NCBI RefSeq assembly: GCF_027887165.1
Contig: NC_077232.1
Coordinates: forward strand, 7,781,891-7,845,890
Origin: Monodelphis domestica
Taxonomy: Eukaryota > Chordata > Mammalia > Didelphimorphia > Didelphidae
DNA length: 64,000 bases
Direction: 5' to 3'
In this document: piece by piece, positions 9,080 to 21,005 of the stretch
Position numbering within the stretch: the first letter of the stretch is position 1
Layout: each line of letters starts with the position of its first letter
The notes under the pieces: generated by a model
The model's database searches: none
Told to the model about the DNA's origin: nothing
The model's input: only the letters and a program-made list of their open reading frames with translations
Program-made: the position numbers and the translations under genes

Positions 9080-12000
9080 TCAGCTCTGCTCCAGACCGTC
9101 TGCGGGCTGGACCGCGGTGTACGTGGCTGGGCCCAGGGACAGCTGGCGACTGAAGAAGGAAGTTGTCCGCTTGGGCTTCACTCTCTTGATCTCCTTGCCT
9201 GGAATCGAGAGGGGGAAAGTTCTGGCTCGGTGGGCCCAGGACCGAGTGCTCCGGGCCGGAGAGGACACAAGCGGAAGCAGCGAGAGGGCTCAGCAGGGCG
9301 GCCAGGGGCCGAGGCAGCCCCAAAGCTCCGCTCCCCCGTCCCGTCTCCCCTTGGGGAGGCCCCGGACCTTCCAAAGGGCAGGAGTCGGGGCCATCCCTGG
9401 ACTCTGGGGTAGTCTTATGCCACCCAGCCAGAGCAGCCCATCGAGCCTGGGGGAAATCAGGCAGAAGCGTCCCCGGGGGGCCGGGTCTCCACCCTCCCTC
9501 CGTGGGGCTCACGGACACCTAGGGGACAGCAGGAGGGCTCTGAAAGAGAGCTGGGACTTGAGGCCCCATTTCAGGGCAGGAAGAAGCAGGCGGTGAGTCC
9601 TACAAAACCAAACAGACGTTTAGCATGAAAAGAGAGGAGGAGGAGATGGGCCGTGACCTAGCCTGGGCGCAGGAAAAGCCCCTTCCCCGACGTTCCTGCC
9701 CCATGACCCTCTCCAAGCCCACAGCTGTCGGAGGGTCCCGGATCTGCTAAGATCTGGCTGCCCCCCCCCCCCCCCCCCCCCCGCGTAAGGAAGATGAGCG
9801 CCAGCGCAGCCTCAGACAGCGGCTGGGTGACCCTGGCCATGTCACCTAAGCCCGCACCTGGGCCAGACCACTCTCCTGCCTTGGAGAGAAAAGCGGGTCC
9901 GGAAGTGTCTTGGGGGGACGTGGGGAGCTGCTACGCGCTCAGGAAAGGGCAGGCTCTGGCCAAGGAGAGCCGGCAGGCGCCTCAGGAGCAGCCAGGGGGC
10001 CCCAAGACTCAAGGGAAGGACAGTCGCCCAAACCACGAGCAGGCGCCTCTCCAAGGGCCTGTAAGTGGCCTCCGGGACCCAGCTAGGGAACCACAGTCCG
10101 AGCGGAGTAAAGCAGCGCCCTAGAGCCAGAGCCAGCCCGAGCCCGCACGCTTCCCTGGCAGCTTTCTACACGCGTGTGTCCAGCCTCCTCCCGGGCCTGG
10201 AGGTTCTGTAAACGGGGTCAGAGGGGCGAAGGCCCAGAGAGAAGGAAGCGGAGGGCATCAAAGCCCAGATTTCAGTGGAGTCCGAAGGGGCAAGAAGAGG
10301 CTCCAGCGCAGGGGACGGAGACGAGGCAGGCAGGGCGGCCGAAGGCTCAGCGCGCTGCCAAGAAGGATCTGCAGAACAAACGGGAGATGCCCAAGACGAG
10401 GACGGCGGCTCTCGAGCTCAGATACAAAAGGACTGGCCGCCGGGATGGCCAAGCAAGTCTGACCTAGGAGAGGCCCCCTAGAGGGGAGGCTTCCGTTCTG
10501 GGCGAGATGCTGGAATGCCTCTGAGGTGGGCATCCAGGAAGCCAGAGCCATGAGGAGCTGGCACGGATGGCATCGAGCCTAGGGCAGGCTGGGCTGGCAG
10601 CAAGATCGCTAGATTGGCAGCTAATGACAGTGCAACAGAGACTCTGACCTCCAAGTCTTGTAATCGGGGGGCGCGGGGGGACAGACGGGAGTGGGAAGGG
10701 GCCGCGGCGTGCTGGGCTCATCTGGCAGAGAGGCAGCCACAAGGAGCGGAGGCGCCACCTCTGCAGCGGGCGCAAAGCTGGGAGGATGCCAGGCGGAAAT
10801 CGAGGGCCTCCGAAGGCCAGAACTTTGGGCAGAATGGACTCAAAGGAAATGAAACGGGGGCTCAGGAGGACGGGCTGGAGGCTTGGAACGGGGGGGGGGG
10901 GGGGGCCTCCCTGAAGTGCCCAACAAGGCAAATCTCGTCTCTCCTCCCCGGGCCCGAGGCTGTGGCGCCCCCTCTCGCCCCCCTCGGGCCTCCCCTCCGG
11001 GCTGGGGCCACTCACCGTCGTCCACGTAGTCGATGGTGGCCAGGTGCTGAATCCGGCTGCACACCACGCTGCTCTGCCTTCGAAGCTTGTGGCGCTGGGA
11101 GGCGGCGGGAGGCGGCGGGCCGGGGGCGGCCGAGGGGCTCACCTTGGTCTCGGGGGGCGGCGGGGGCTCCTTGGCGAGGCCCAGCTCGATGCAGTACTCG
11201 ATGAGGCCGCTCATGAGCTCCGCCTGGGACAGGAGGGGAGGGGAGGGCCGGGGCCGGGCTCAGAAGTGCCCGTCCCTGCCTGCTCGCCGCGCGAGCCTGG
11301 ATGCGGGGCGGCTGCTTCCCAGTTATTTTGGTTTCTTAAACCGAGACCTTCCGTCTTGGAATCAATGCCGTGTGTGGTTCTAGGGCAGAAGAGCGCTCAG
11401 GGCTGGGCCTGGGCTGACGTGACCTGCCTGGGGCTGCCCAGCTAGGGAGGGTCTGAGGCCAGACTGGAGCCCAGGACCCCCGTCTCCCCATTCCGAGCTG
11501 CCCCGCTGCCCCCTGCTTCCTGCTTTGTGACAGCAGCCAAGTCATCTCGCGTCCCTGGGTCTTGGTTTACTTTTATGTAAAATGGGCACAATCCTATTTT
11601 CGCTGCCGGGGGCGCAGGGCTAAAAGCTACGCCATCTTGACTGTCAAGTCAAGCGTAAACGAGTCTGATCACCACTTTTACAGGGAGGGCAACTGAGGAC
11701 AAACAGGGCCACAAAAGGATGGAAAAACAAACACATCCCGCCAACCCCCCCCCCCCCCCCCCGCTTCCTTCCCATCCCAGTGGAGGAGCCACTGAGAGGC
11801 TGGAGGAAGCCCCGAGCATCGGAAGCCCAGGGGGGCCAGCAGGGGGGCCCCAGAGCACCTTTCGTTCCCAGGGAGGCTGCGATGAAAGGACCAGGGCTGC
11901 TCCTGCTCCTGCTCCTGCCCCTCCCAGGCCGCCACGAAGCCTCGGGAGGGGGCCGTACCAGTCAGCCCCCCCCAGCCTGCCCCCCCCCCAGGGCCCGGCC

Positions 12001-15000
12001 CGACTGCTCTGGAGACGGCTACCTGCTTGGAGTAGACCTTCAGCAGCTTGTTGACAGGCGTGCCCTCACTCTCCCCATCGAACTCCAGCCACAGGACGTG
12101 CTCGTCCTCGCCTGAGCACGTGTAGTCCCAGGACAGCTCCTGGAAGCGCAGGCCCAGGAGGACGTGCTGGCCACAAGAGGATGAAGGTCAGAGGGCAGAG
12201 CTGGGGCACGGTGCGGCCCCACCTCGGACCCTCCTGGGGCCCAGAGGACCCCTCAGAAGCTCCCGAGAGACTCTGCTGGACTCCCCCAAGCCTGAGGAAA
12301 GTGTGGGCTGGGGGGAGGGGACAAGACATGAAGCAAGAGACCCCCCCACACCCCATGGGAAAGTCGTGAGAAGCAGGAAGAGCCAAGGATGGCAGAGGGG
12401 GTTCGGTGTGGCCTCCCCTCAGGTCGGGTCCCCCTGCTACAAAAGAGGACCCCGAGGCTCTAGGAGGAACGTCCCAGGCTGAGGGGTTACAGCACAGGGA
12501 CCCCGAGCCACGACTCCCTCTCAGAGCCACTCCGACACCCCAGAACACCTTCTCCTTCGTGTCGATGACGTGGACGCCCTCCAGGTTGATGGCGACGGTC
12601 ACGGTCTTGCGCCCACCGCGGTGCAGAAAGCCCTGGGCCGGCTTGTCCACCTCGCCGCAGAAGAAGGCACACCTGGGGAGCAGGAGAGGCTTGGTCAGGC
12701 TCGGAGCCAGCCGGAAGGAGAGGCCCCCCCGGAACCCCTGGACTCACCCGTAGTAGGGCAGCTCGTGGCACTTGTGCAGGTAGGCCCGGTAATGCCTGGC
12801 CAGCAGCTCGGCCTCCGGGCCCGACGCCTCCTCCTTCACCTCCTGGTAGGCGCTCAACAGGCCCTGCTCCCCCGGGACCAGCCGGGGACCCCGACTCCGG
12901 AAGGCCGTGAAGAGGCCGTGAGGCCTCTTGCAGAGATGGGCGGGCAGGAAGGAGTCGAGCTTCTCTCTGCAGGGCACAGAGAGGCGCTGTGAGGGGGCGA
13001 GGAGACCCCGAGGAAGTCAGGTCAAGCGGCATCCCCTGCGTCACAGAGGACCACCACCCTCGAGGCGGGCACCTCTCCTGGCACCCCACCCAGGGACGTG
13101 AGGCGCGACGGCTCCTCAGAGGGGGCGAGCAGAGGCGGGCTGCCAGGGCTGGGTTCTGCCTCGAAGGCCCATCGAGGCCATGATTGATCCCCACCTCTCA
13201 GAAGACCAGGGTTTAGGCCCGGCGTTTTATCTAAACCAGCTCTGTGGTGGTGCAGTGCCCAGGGTCACCACGGACGGAAGTGTGCGAGGCCGCCTTTGAA
13301 CCCAGGACCCCCCTTTCTAGGCGTGGCTCTCGATCCTCGAGCTGAGCCACCTCGCTGGCCCTTCCTCACGAGGCTGCCGACTGCTCCAAGGGCCAGCTGG
13401 AAGCGAGGGGAGGGGAAGGATCCCCCTGGGAGCTCGGGGGGTGCGAGGCGGGCCTTACTTCACGGCACAGGCCGTCTGCTGGCCCTGGCGGTACGGGCCC
13501 AGCTTCAGGCGGCACACCAGCGCCCCGAGCTTCTCGCAGTCCTCGGCGTCACAGGGGTAGCGCACCTCCAGCACGTTGAACTTGGCCTCTTCGTAGAGCA
13601 GCCTCAAGACGTCCTCGCTGCTGACCTGGGGAGCAGAGAGCCCTCAGGCGGAGGCCGGCTCGGGAGGCCCAGCGGGAAGGGTGGGGGGAGACAGGAACCC
13701 CGGCAGCCTCACCTGCAGCTCCCTCCGCTTTGGGAAGAAGACGTTCCTTCGGAACTGCAGGGAAGGCTCATCTGGGGACACAGAGAGTCACTGGCCTCAG
13801 TCCGTCCTCAGCTCGGGGCTCCATGCAGCCCCTCCTGGCTCCCAGCCCCCATTCTGGCCTCTTCCCCAGGCAGACGGGGAGGGGGCCGGCCCCCCGGAAG
13901 GGGCTTTCACCATCTCAGGGGAGCCAAGCAGAGGCTGGCTGTGGACGTGGGCTTAGACTCCGCCGTGTTGGAGGGCCGAAAGCCGAGGTCCTCGCCTGAG
14001 CCCGGGGGCAGAGACCTGGACTTATTTAAAGGGGATGCTGCCCCCCCATGAGGAAGGGGCCTGGGCCGGGGCCGATACACACCCACGGCAATGTCGTCCT
14101 CGGGGGCGTCCGTGAAGCGGAACAGCAGGTCTGACCACTGCCGGCACACCTTGTAGGGCTGGTGTTTGGGTTTCAGCTGCACCTCTGCCAGGGGATAAGA
14201 AGGAGCCCTTTAGGGGGGTCGAGGCAGGCCACCCCCACCCTCTCCCTGCAGCTTCCTGTTCTGGCTCCTTGGGGACACCCCCAGAAGGCCAGGCTGCAGG
14301 CAGGATGGAAAGGGCTGGACCTGCCAACTCCCTCCCTCCGAGAAGCCAAAGGGCTTTGGACCCAAGCCCAGAACCTTCCTCCCCGGGGGTCGCGGCGGAC
14401 ACTCAGTCCTTAAAGCTTTACAAAGTCATTTTGTTCTCCAGAATGTGGCTCCAGTGAAAAGGGCCCTGGGTTTGGGATCGGAGGAATGCCGGGGTTCAGG
14501 GCCCCCAGCTGCCTCTTCCCTGCACAGCCTTCCTGTGGATCCTCAGGGTCCCCGGCTGTGAGTCTGCCCGCAGAACTCCACAGACTCCTCAGTGACTCTC
14601 GGGGTGCTCACCCTGTCCCCCAGCAGTCCTGACTCCTCGTCCACCCCACGCTCAGGCCTCGCCATCTCCCCCAGCCCCCTCCTTTCCCCCAGAAGCCCCT
14701 AGGGTTGAGCCCCCAGCCCTGAGCCCCAGACCCACTGGCCTCTCCTGTAGAGGATGCGCTCCCTGGGGGCACAGCTCTGCACAAAGTGGGTCCCTGGTGG
14801 CATCAATACTGCTGGCACTGAGTCGGGGGGACACCTGGGTCCTCCCCGGCTGCCCAGCAGGAAGGGTGGCAGGTCAGTGCACCCCAACACCTCAGTGTCC
14901 TTAAGCCTTTAGTCCCTCAGGGGCCAGGAATTCTTTTTTCCCCCCATCCCCATGGTATGGAGCTGGCAGGGGCTGGCACCCCGAGGAGAACCCCAGTCGG

Positions 15001-18000
15001 ATGCCGGTGCCACCCTGGGCAGAAAGGCTGGCTCGTGACTTGTTGGGGCCACAGAGAAGCCTCTTCCCAACTCCCTGTGCGGCTCCCACTCTCTCTGGTA
15101 TGCCCTGGGTCCGGGTGGCAAAGGAACCCAGGTGGGAGCCGTCCCCATGCCAGCGTGCCTCAGGCCAGACGAGTGCTTGATTCCCACTGAGCTGGAGACT
15201 CAGGAATGTGCCGGGAGGGGAAGAAGGTGGGGCGGGCAGCGCCAGCTGTCAGGACGGGGCGCCCACATTTCCCTACATGGCTCATTTATGTGGGGGCAAG
15301 TTGGAGAGGGCAAGGGAGCGGGGGCTGGCAGGAGGGTCTCGCCACCCGCCTGCTCCAGGGCTGGAGCATCCTTCCCAAACTGGCCAGAGAAGGCCTGGGG
15401 CCTGGAGGACTCGGGCAAGCCACGGGGCAGGCAGCTGATGGCAGCTGGGGCCAAGAGGCCGGTGGGTGGGTTAGAAGAAGGTGGGCAAGCCCCAAAGGAG
15501 GGAGCATGGGGAGAGTGGGGTCTGCCCACCGCGAGGGGCCGGCTCCCCTTTCTCATTTCCACGCACGTCTTTGGGGCAGCAGCCGTCGGCACCAAAGTCA
15601 GCAGAGGGTCTAGGCTCGAGTTCAGGGGCCGCCACAGCCCCATTTGCCCAATACGCCCGCCATGAAATAAATGGCTGGATTATGCCCGCTCTTGGCACTC
15701 CCTTACGGGCAGTGAAGGTCCCAGCCCCAAACACACGGGTACGCTGTTGGGGTGCCACCGGACCCCCCAGGAGGGACGATGCGAGGCGCGCCATTTCAGG
15801 AAATCAAAGGGTTTAGAGATGGTGGGAACCTTCGAGAGCATCCGGTCCCATCTGGGTTAGGATGAAGAATGGGCAGGACCCAAACAACAAGAAACGAGGG
15901 GCCTCCCTGACAGACCTGGACGAAGGAGCTCTCGTCACCCCTTTGTAAGGACGAGGAAACGGAGGCAGGCCGAGTTTAAGGGCACCCTCAGTGGCGAGGG
16001 GATCGGCCCCCCTCCGGCCAGGATTTCAAATGAGGAGGGGCCTGGGGAAGGTGTGCCTCACCTGGGACATGGCGATAATCATCCCTGCACAGCCTCCCCA
16101 GCCTGTTGGGAGGCCAGGAGACAGGAGTCCATAAAGGGCTCCGCCATCCCTCAGGGGCCCCGTGGGTGCCAATTCCCACCTAGGCAATACCCAGAGCAAG
16201 TCCATTCCTGGGAGTTCTCCACCCCAGGGCCTTGCGCCCCCTTTTCCTCCCTCCCCACTGGGCCGAGGAGAGCCTCAGACTTCCACTCTCTCTCTCCGTC
16301 TCGCTCTCAGAGCCCCCAAGGATGGAAATGATGATGTTCTCGGCCACCTCGGCTTTGTTTCTGGGTGCAAAGCTGTCCCCTCCCCCCCCCGAGGGTCCTG
16401 GAAGCAGGTGGCCTCCCCAGGAAAGGCCGCCCCCCTCTGCTCATTTGCCAAGTGAGCGCCTTCCAGGCACAGACTTTATTTCCCCAAATAGCCCTGGTTT
16501 GAGGGTGGGGGACCCCAGGGGCCAGGAGGGGACGTGGGAGCCCCATCCGTGCCCGCAGGCCTTACCAAGCAAAGGCGAGATGAGCCAGAGGGCAAAGGCC
16601 TCCATGGCCACGTCGGGCAGCTGCAGGGCCTCGCGGATGGAGCGGTGAAGGTCCTGGGCTGTGATGGAGGCCACGTTCTCCACGGCCAGGGGCACCACGG
16701 TGTCGTCCATGAGGTACACCAGAATGTCGGCCACTACAACAAAGGCAGAGGCTGATCAGGTGTTGCCTCTCCCCCTCCCCCACCTCTGGTTCTCAGAGGG
16801 AGGCAGGGGAGGGTCCCAGAGCTCCCCTCAGCCCAGAAGGGCCACCAGGGAGACAGGCACACTTGGGGGCACCCTTCTGGCCTCAGGCTGGTCTGCCCCA
16901 TCCTGGAAGAGAGCTAAACCCTGCCCAGGAACCCCAGAATACAAGAGCCCTGCAGACAGACCTGGCAGGACCCCCCTCTCCCCAGGGTCACAGTGGGTGG
17001 GACGAGGACGAGGAAGGAGACCGAGGATGGAGGCAGCAGCGATGCAGGCCCAGAGGGGCGCCATGAGAGCCTGGCCAGGTAGACCTCCTGCCCCAACCAG
17101 AGCTGCCTTCTGGTGGCTCTGGGGTGCTGTCTGGGCCCCCAGCCAGGCCAGCACCCCCTCGTCTCTGCCTTTGGCTTCTCTGGACCCTTCACAACTCAGA
17201 ACAAGAATGTCTTTCTTTTTAACTCCTTCCCTTCCATCTCAGAATCAATATTAAGTATTGGTTCTAAGGCAGAAGAGCAATGGGAGGTAAGTGACTTGCC
17301 CAAGGTCATTCAGCTAGGAAATGTCTTGTCTCCAGAACTGGCTCTTTATCCATTGAGCCCTCTTGGCTGCCCCCAGCTAGGAATCTAAGCAAGATGTAAA
17401 TTTGCGTTCATTATCAAAAATAAGCACCTACTAGGAGACATCTGTGGTTCAGTGGTTAAGAGTGCTGGAGTCCAAAGACCTGAGTTCAAATTCAGATTCA
17501 GACGCTTCCTATCTGGGTGACTTTGAACAAGTCATTTGGCCTCTATGTGCCTAGGAGGCAGCTAAGTAAGCACCCCAAGGGATAGAGAGCTGAGTGACCC
17601 TGGGTAAGTCACTTAATGTCTGACAAGCCTAGTGCTGAGCCTGGCTGGGCTCCTGGCCCCTTGTCTCACCCTGGGCAAACAACTCAAATTTCTCTGTCCG
17701 ACCCACTGAGCTTGGGCACCTGTGCCCACCCCAATTCAGCCCTGTCTTCTCCTTCAACAGTGCCAGGCCTGCCTGGCCCCCCAGACCTCCACACTCTTGT
17801 TTGACATTCAAAGTCCTCCCCATGGGGCTGAGTGGCACCGATGGGCCCCTCCAGGACTGCCCCCATCTTGAGTCTGGGGGCACAGGGCAGCTCCTTGGCC
17901 TTGGTCCTGGAGCAGGAGGGGGTAAGACCGTCCCTAGGCTGTTCTCAGTGTGCAGGTCCTGGACGTCCCATAGTAGGTGCCCCTCTGCCCTGTGCCAGCC

Positions 18001-18101
18001 ACCCCCACCCAGGACCCACCTCGGGTTCCCACGGAGGACACGCTGCTGCGCTGGGACCGCTCGGCGGGGCCTGATCCAGGGCCCCCCTCACCTCCTTCCA
18101 T
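9080..18101 (-). CDS. FRMD8: FRMD8 (FERM domain-containing 8, iTAP), 10 coding exons
   Basis: Coding exons, 5' to 3': 18101-18020, 16733-16566, 14184-14083, 13771-13713, 13625-13459, 12966-12748, 12672-12549, 12166-12023, 11223-11016 and 9198-9080. All junctions are GT-AG and the phases add to 1392 nt, or 463 aa (human about 464). The protein starts [20 protein letters not shown]. The FERM-like domain begins at about residue 29 ([19 protein letters not shown]) and extends to about 370 ([10 protein letters not shown]). Other landmarks are [24 protein letters not shown]-like [30 protein letters not shown], and the C-terminal tail [18 protein letters not shown]. Family knowledge: the protein binds the cytosolic domain of iRhom1/2 and stabilises the iRhom-ADAM17 sheddase complex at the cell surface. 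The start codon lies directly after an acceptor (tgtag at 18102-18106), so a non-coding first exon upstream is needed. The donor after residue 307 (gtgttc) is weak. Identification rests on matches to the remembered human protein across every exon. Confidence 0.95.
9763..9782 (+). repeat. Poly-C run in the last FRMD8 intron
   Basis: A run of about 20 C. Similar G or C homopolymers lie near 10890-10905 and 11747-11762 in the same gene. Lengths of such runs are unreliable in assemblies. Confidence 0.9.
11329..11520 (-). repeat. CORE-SINE in FRMD8 intron
   Basis: gagaccttccgtcttggaatc, ttctagggcagaagagcg, ctgcccagctagggaggg and ggagcccaggacccccg in reverse SINE order, GC-shifted. Confidence 0.7.
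13200..13360 (-). repeat. CORE-SINE fragment in FRMD8 intron
   Basis: cagtgcccagggtcacc, gcctttgaacccaggac and ctaggcgtggctctcgatcc are the reverse SINE second half. The first half is strongly diverged. Confidence 0.55.
14420..15820. other. FRMD8 intron 3, unique-looking
   Basis: The interval lies between coding exons 16733-16566 and 14184-14083. No repeat, exon or RNA gene was recognised. Long open frames at 15132-15665 and 15200-15643 overlap on opposite strands and look like GC artefacts. Confidence 0.45.
17213..17375 (-). repeat. CORE-SINE in FRMD8 intron
   Basis: ttccatctcagaatcaata, ggttctaaggcagaagagc and gtgacttgcccaaggtcattc. The distal part is shortened. Confidence 0.75.
17435..17560 (+). 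repeat. CORE-SINE fragment in FRMD8 intron
   Basis: catctgtggttcagtggtt, gacctgagttcaaattcag and gacgcttcctatctgggtgac in plus order, followed by a short second scrap near 17560-17620 (gtgaccctgggtaagtcact). Confidence 0.7.
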
Positions 18102-18299
18102 CTACACGAGGAGAGAGGCCGAGTTAACAGTGAAGGCCAAAGACCCCACCCCATTTACAGACCTGTCTAAAGTCGAATTAGAACCCAGGACCTCCCAGCC
18201 CAGGCAGAGGTCTGACCACTGGGAAGCCTGGCTACTCTAAGAGGATCTGGGGCTGGAACAGGGCATCCTGGCAGCCGGGCTAGGAAGGGCTCCGGGGAA

Positions 18300-18660
18300 C
18301 AGGGGGGTCCCCAAACTGGGGATGTGTGGTCAGAAGACATGGGGGGGAAACCAGTCAGGCTGGGGGGGGTGGCAGGGAGGTGGCCATGGAAGGAGCCGAG
18401 AGGTTGGGGGGGGTCAGGGGGCACTATGGGAGGGCGGGACCGTGTACAAGCTGGGGGGAGGGGAGAAGGGTCAATGCTAGGCTGGGGGGGCAGAGGGGCA
18501 CTATGGTGGAGGGGGTGGAAACCAGAGAAACGCCCAGAACGATACGGGGAAGGTAATGGGCGTGGGGGCCAGAACGAGGCTGGGGGGGGGGAAGAGGTGG
18601 GCGGGGGAGGGAGAAGAGGTGGGCGGGGGGGAGGGAGAAGAGGTGGGCGTGGGGAAACCA
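18300..18660 (+). repeat. G-rich minisatellite-like tract in FRMD8 intron 1
   Basis: The plus strand has many runs of four to nine G. Near its right end there are three tandem copies of a 22-25 bp unit built on gggagaagaggtgggcg (about 18588-18652). It lies between the non-coding first exon and the ATG exon of FRMD8. Confidence 0.8.
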
Positions 18661-18814
18661 GAGCGAGGCTAGGGGCGGGGAGGCTGAGGCGGCCCCGGTA
18701 GGGAGGAGCCGGCTCTGCCACAGAGCGGCCGAAGACTGACAGCTGAGTTGAGCTTAGCCTGAGCTCGGGGGCTCCCAGCGAAGCACGGCCACCCCACTGG
18801 CCCCAGAGTCTCAC

Positions 18815-18895
18815 CTCTCGCTGGACCGGGCGGCTCCCAGTACACGGAAGGGAGTAGAGCAGGAAGCGCCCGGCCCCGCGGAGCCCGCCCCCACG
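18815..18895 (-). other. FRMD8: FRMD8 non-coding first exon (inferred)
   Basis: A good donor (gcgagag|gtgaga on the minus strand, exon end at 18815) lies in CpG-rich sequence 0.7 kb upstream of the ATG exon, which itself begins right after an acceptor. The 5' limit is a guess. Confidence 0.5.
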
Positions 18896-18899
18896 GCCC

Positions 18900-18950
18900 A
18901 TGGGCGCCAATAGGCGCCAATGAGAGGCCGGCGGCGTGGCGCATGCGCGT
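18900..18950 (-). promoter_or_regulatory. FRMD8: FRMD8 CpG promoter with tandem CCAAT and NRF1 palindrome
   Basis: Two copies of ggcgccaat stand ten bases apart (18903-18911 and 18913-18921), each with a CCAAT box. The perfect NRF1 palindrome gcgcatgcgc is at 18939-18948. No TATA box is seen. Function is inferred from motif identity and position. Confidence 0.6.
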
Positions 18951-19149
18951 CTCTGTGGCGCCTTCGCTGTTTGGGCCCCACCCCGGATCCCTCTCTCGTG
19001 GTTTTGGTCGTTGGGCCCCCTGGAGGTTTTGAAGGCTGACTATTTGGGAGATTATTCCCTGAGGCTCTGGAGTGCGGGAGTTTGGAGTTGGCGCGGGGGC
19101 GGGGGGGGGGGTAGGTGAAGCTGAGCGCGGGGCGGAGGCAGGGGGGGGG

Positions 19150-19275
19150 GGGGAGGAATACCAAGACTAATTAAGTTCAAATTTGGCTTCAGACACTAGT
19201 TTTGTGACCCTGAGCAAGTCACTTAACTCCAGTTTCCCAACGCCAAGGAAATGGCAAACCCTTGCAGTGTCTGCC
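19150..19275 (+). repeat. RTE-tailed SINE fragment
   Basis: aagttcaaatttggcttcag and gagcaagtcacttaactcc are followed by gaaatggcaaacccttgcag and tgtctgccaagtagggtcag, the RTE-derived 3' tail of marsupial SINEs. Confidence 0.65.
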
Positions 19276-20395
19276 AAGTAGGGTCAGGTGTGCCCACCCT
19301 GGGGGTGGGGCTGGTGGGAGCTACCCTTTCCCGTGGCCCCAGGCAGCCAAGGGTACCATTTTGTGGGACCTGTGAGTGGGGACAAAGGACAAAACCGAAT
19401 ATTGGTTCGGGGATTTTAATACTGGAAAAGAGAAAATGGCCATCCCTGCCCTCTCTGACATTACCTTCGGGTGAGCCCGGTTGTTCGCTCACAGTTACTC
19501 TCAGAGAGTGCCCAAGTTGTGGCTCAGGCTCTCTCTCCCTCTTCCCCCTTCTGGCCTTTCTCTTGCTCTGACACAAGGCATAGGAAAAAGGGAGAAGTGA
19601 AATCAGGCAGCAGTTGTCTGGGTTTCCAGGTCATGTTACTATTTTTATAGTAGTTTGCTGTAACCTTTCCTTCCCCCAGAGGTGCTTCTCTTGTTCTACT
19701 GTGGAGCATTGGATGGTCAACCACTTTGGCCGACTGTGGGCACCACTCAGCTTGCCGGCCTCCCTTTGCAACAACTGACAGGAATTCAACACTTTTTCTT
19801 TTTAAATATCACAGTATCAGCCAGTGTTACGGTATGTCTGCAAGTCTTGTCAGGCTAGTCTCTCAGGACCTAAAAATGAATATCATTTAGGAGACAAGAG
19901 ACAGAGTGGGCAGGCTGCAATGCATAATAAACAACAAGGCCAAGCCAGAGTCCTGATCTCCCTGAAGAAGCATATCACCTTCAAGACAGATGAGTTAAGT
20001 AACAAGAGTGAGGGAAGACCAAAGGACTCCACCAGGATCCTTTTGAGGTCAAATGAAGCCCCTTGCCCCAACAACATTGGGTAGACCCCTTGTGTTAAAC
20101 TAATTGAAGGACATGGACAAGCTGGTGTAGATGGGTGATGGTTTGAAACAAGCTAAAAGGAACATCTACATTGATGAGACTATTTTGACTACAGTGGGTA
20201 TATCACCTTGAGCAGCTGAGTGACTTCAAGCTGGGTGTCTTGAAAATATACTGCAAGTAAGGAATGAGCTAGGTCCAGAACTGAAGGAGAGGGAGGGAGA
20301 AGAGTCTGCATTGTTTTTCCAAAATTGTGCAGAGCTTTCATGATTCCAAATGGCTTCCTACAAAAAAACTCACCTAATTTTAACGTGAGTAGTCT
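19276..20395. other. Intergenic, no gene recognised
   Basis: The A/T content rises here relative to the FRMD8 body. An 86-codon open frame at 19824-20084 has no recognised domain and probably belongs to an old repeat. Confidence 0.4.
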
Positions 20396-21005
20396 GGGAA
20401 TTGGGGTATATGGGGTGCTCAGGGAGGGGTAGTATCTCTGGTATGGAGGGCTTGTCGTACCCTCTTAGGGCAGCTCTCCAGCCTCTGACCCTCACCTGAC
20501 ACCCAGCTCTCACTTGTGGCTCCTAGTAGCTGCTAGCATGCGGCAGCGGCCACACCCCGGGCAATGGCTTCGACAGGCCGGCTAAACCTTGTGAGGGTAG
20601 CCATCGGGTCGTAGACCCCTGGTGAACCAAGGCTTTGCTCACCCAGCATATGAAGACTGCTTCGGCTGAACAGGCAGAAGAAACCAATAAGAAGGTTCAA
20701 TGGCTGAGATGGCGACGCAGCAAAGCACTGTGGAGTGCTTAGGGCATGTTGGAGTGCAAAGGACAACACGGCCATCCAATGCAGCTGAGGAAGTCTCCAG
20801 GTGTAACAACTTTTCGTGCCACTGGACCCAGGCTTCCAACGCCGAGAGAGTGGGACTGTCTCTGTGCATCGACTTTTCCACTTAAATCTCCTTCACACAC
20901 AAGTGTCTTTGTGCACACTCATCTATACACCATAGATGAAAACACACAAAGACAATCCTCATCCTCGGTTACCGAGAGACTACTACTACTAGTTTGGGAA
21001 TAGAA
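20396..21005 (+). repeat. Unassigned repeat-like block with ACT-repeat end
   Basis: A CpG-containing block in an A/T-richer neighbourhood that ends in gagagactactactactag near 20985-20992, a short tandem 3' end as RTE-type LINEs often have. It includes a 61-codon open frame at 20700-20885 starting MATQQSTVECLGHVGVQRTT. An RTE 5' region is the leading guess, but I cannot confirm the family. Confidence 0.35.

Noticed and set aside
8444-9518. Open frames of about 300 codons on both strands
   Set aside because: They overlap each other and the FRMD8 3' UTR and last exon. GC-rich sequence lacks stop codons by composition. No domain was recognised.
18167-18910. 247-codon minus frame upstream of the FRMD8 ATG
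   Set aside because: A Pro/Ser-rich translation of the G-rich minisatellite. It has no start consistent with the FRMD8 splice structure.
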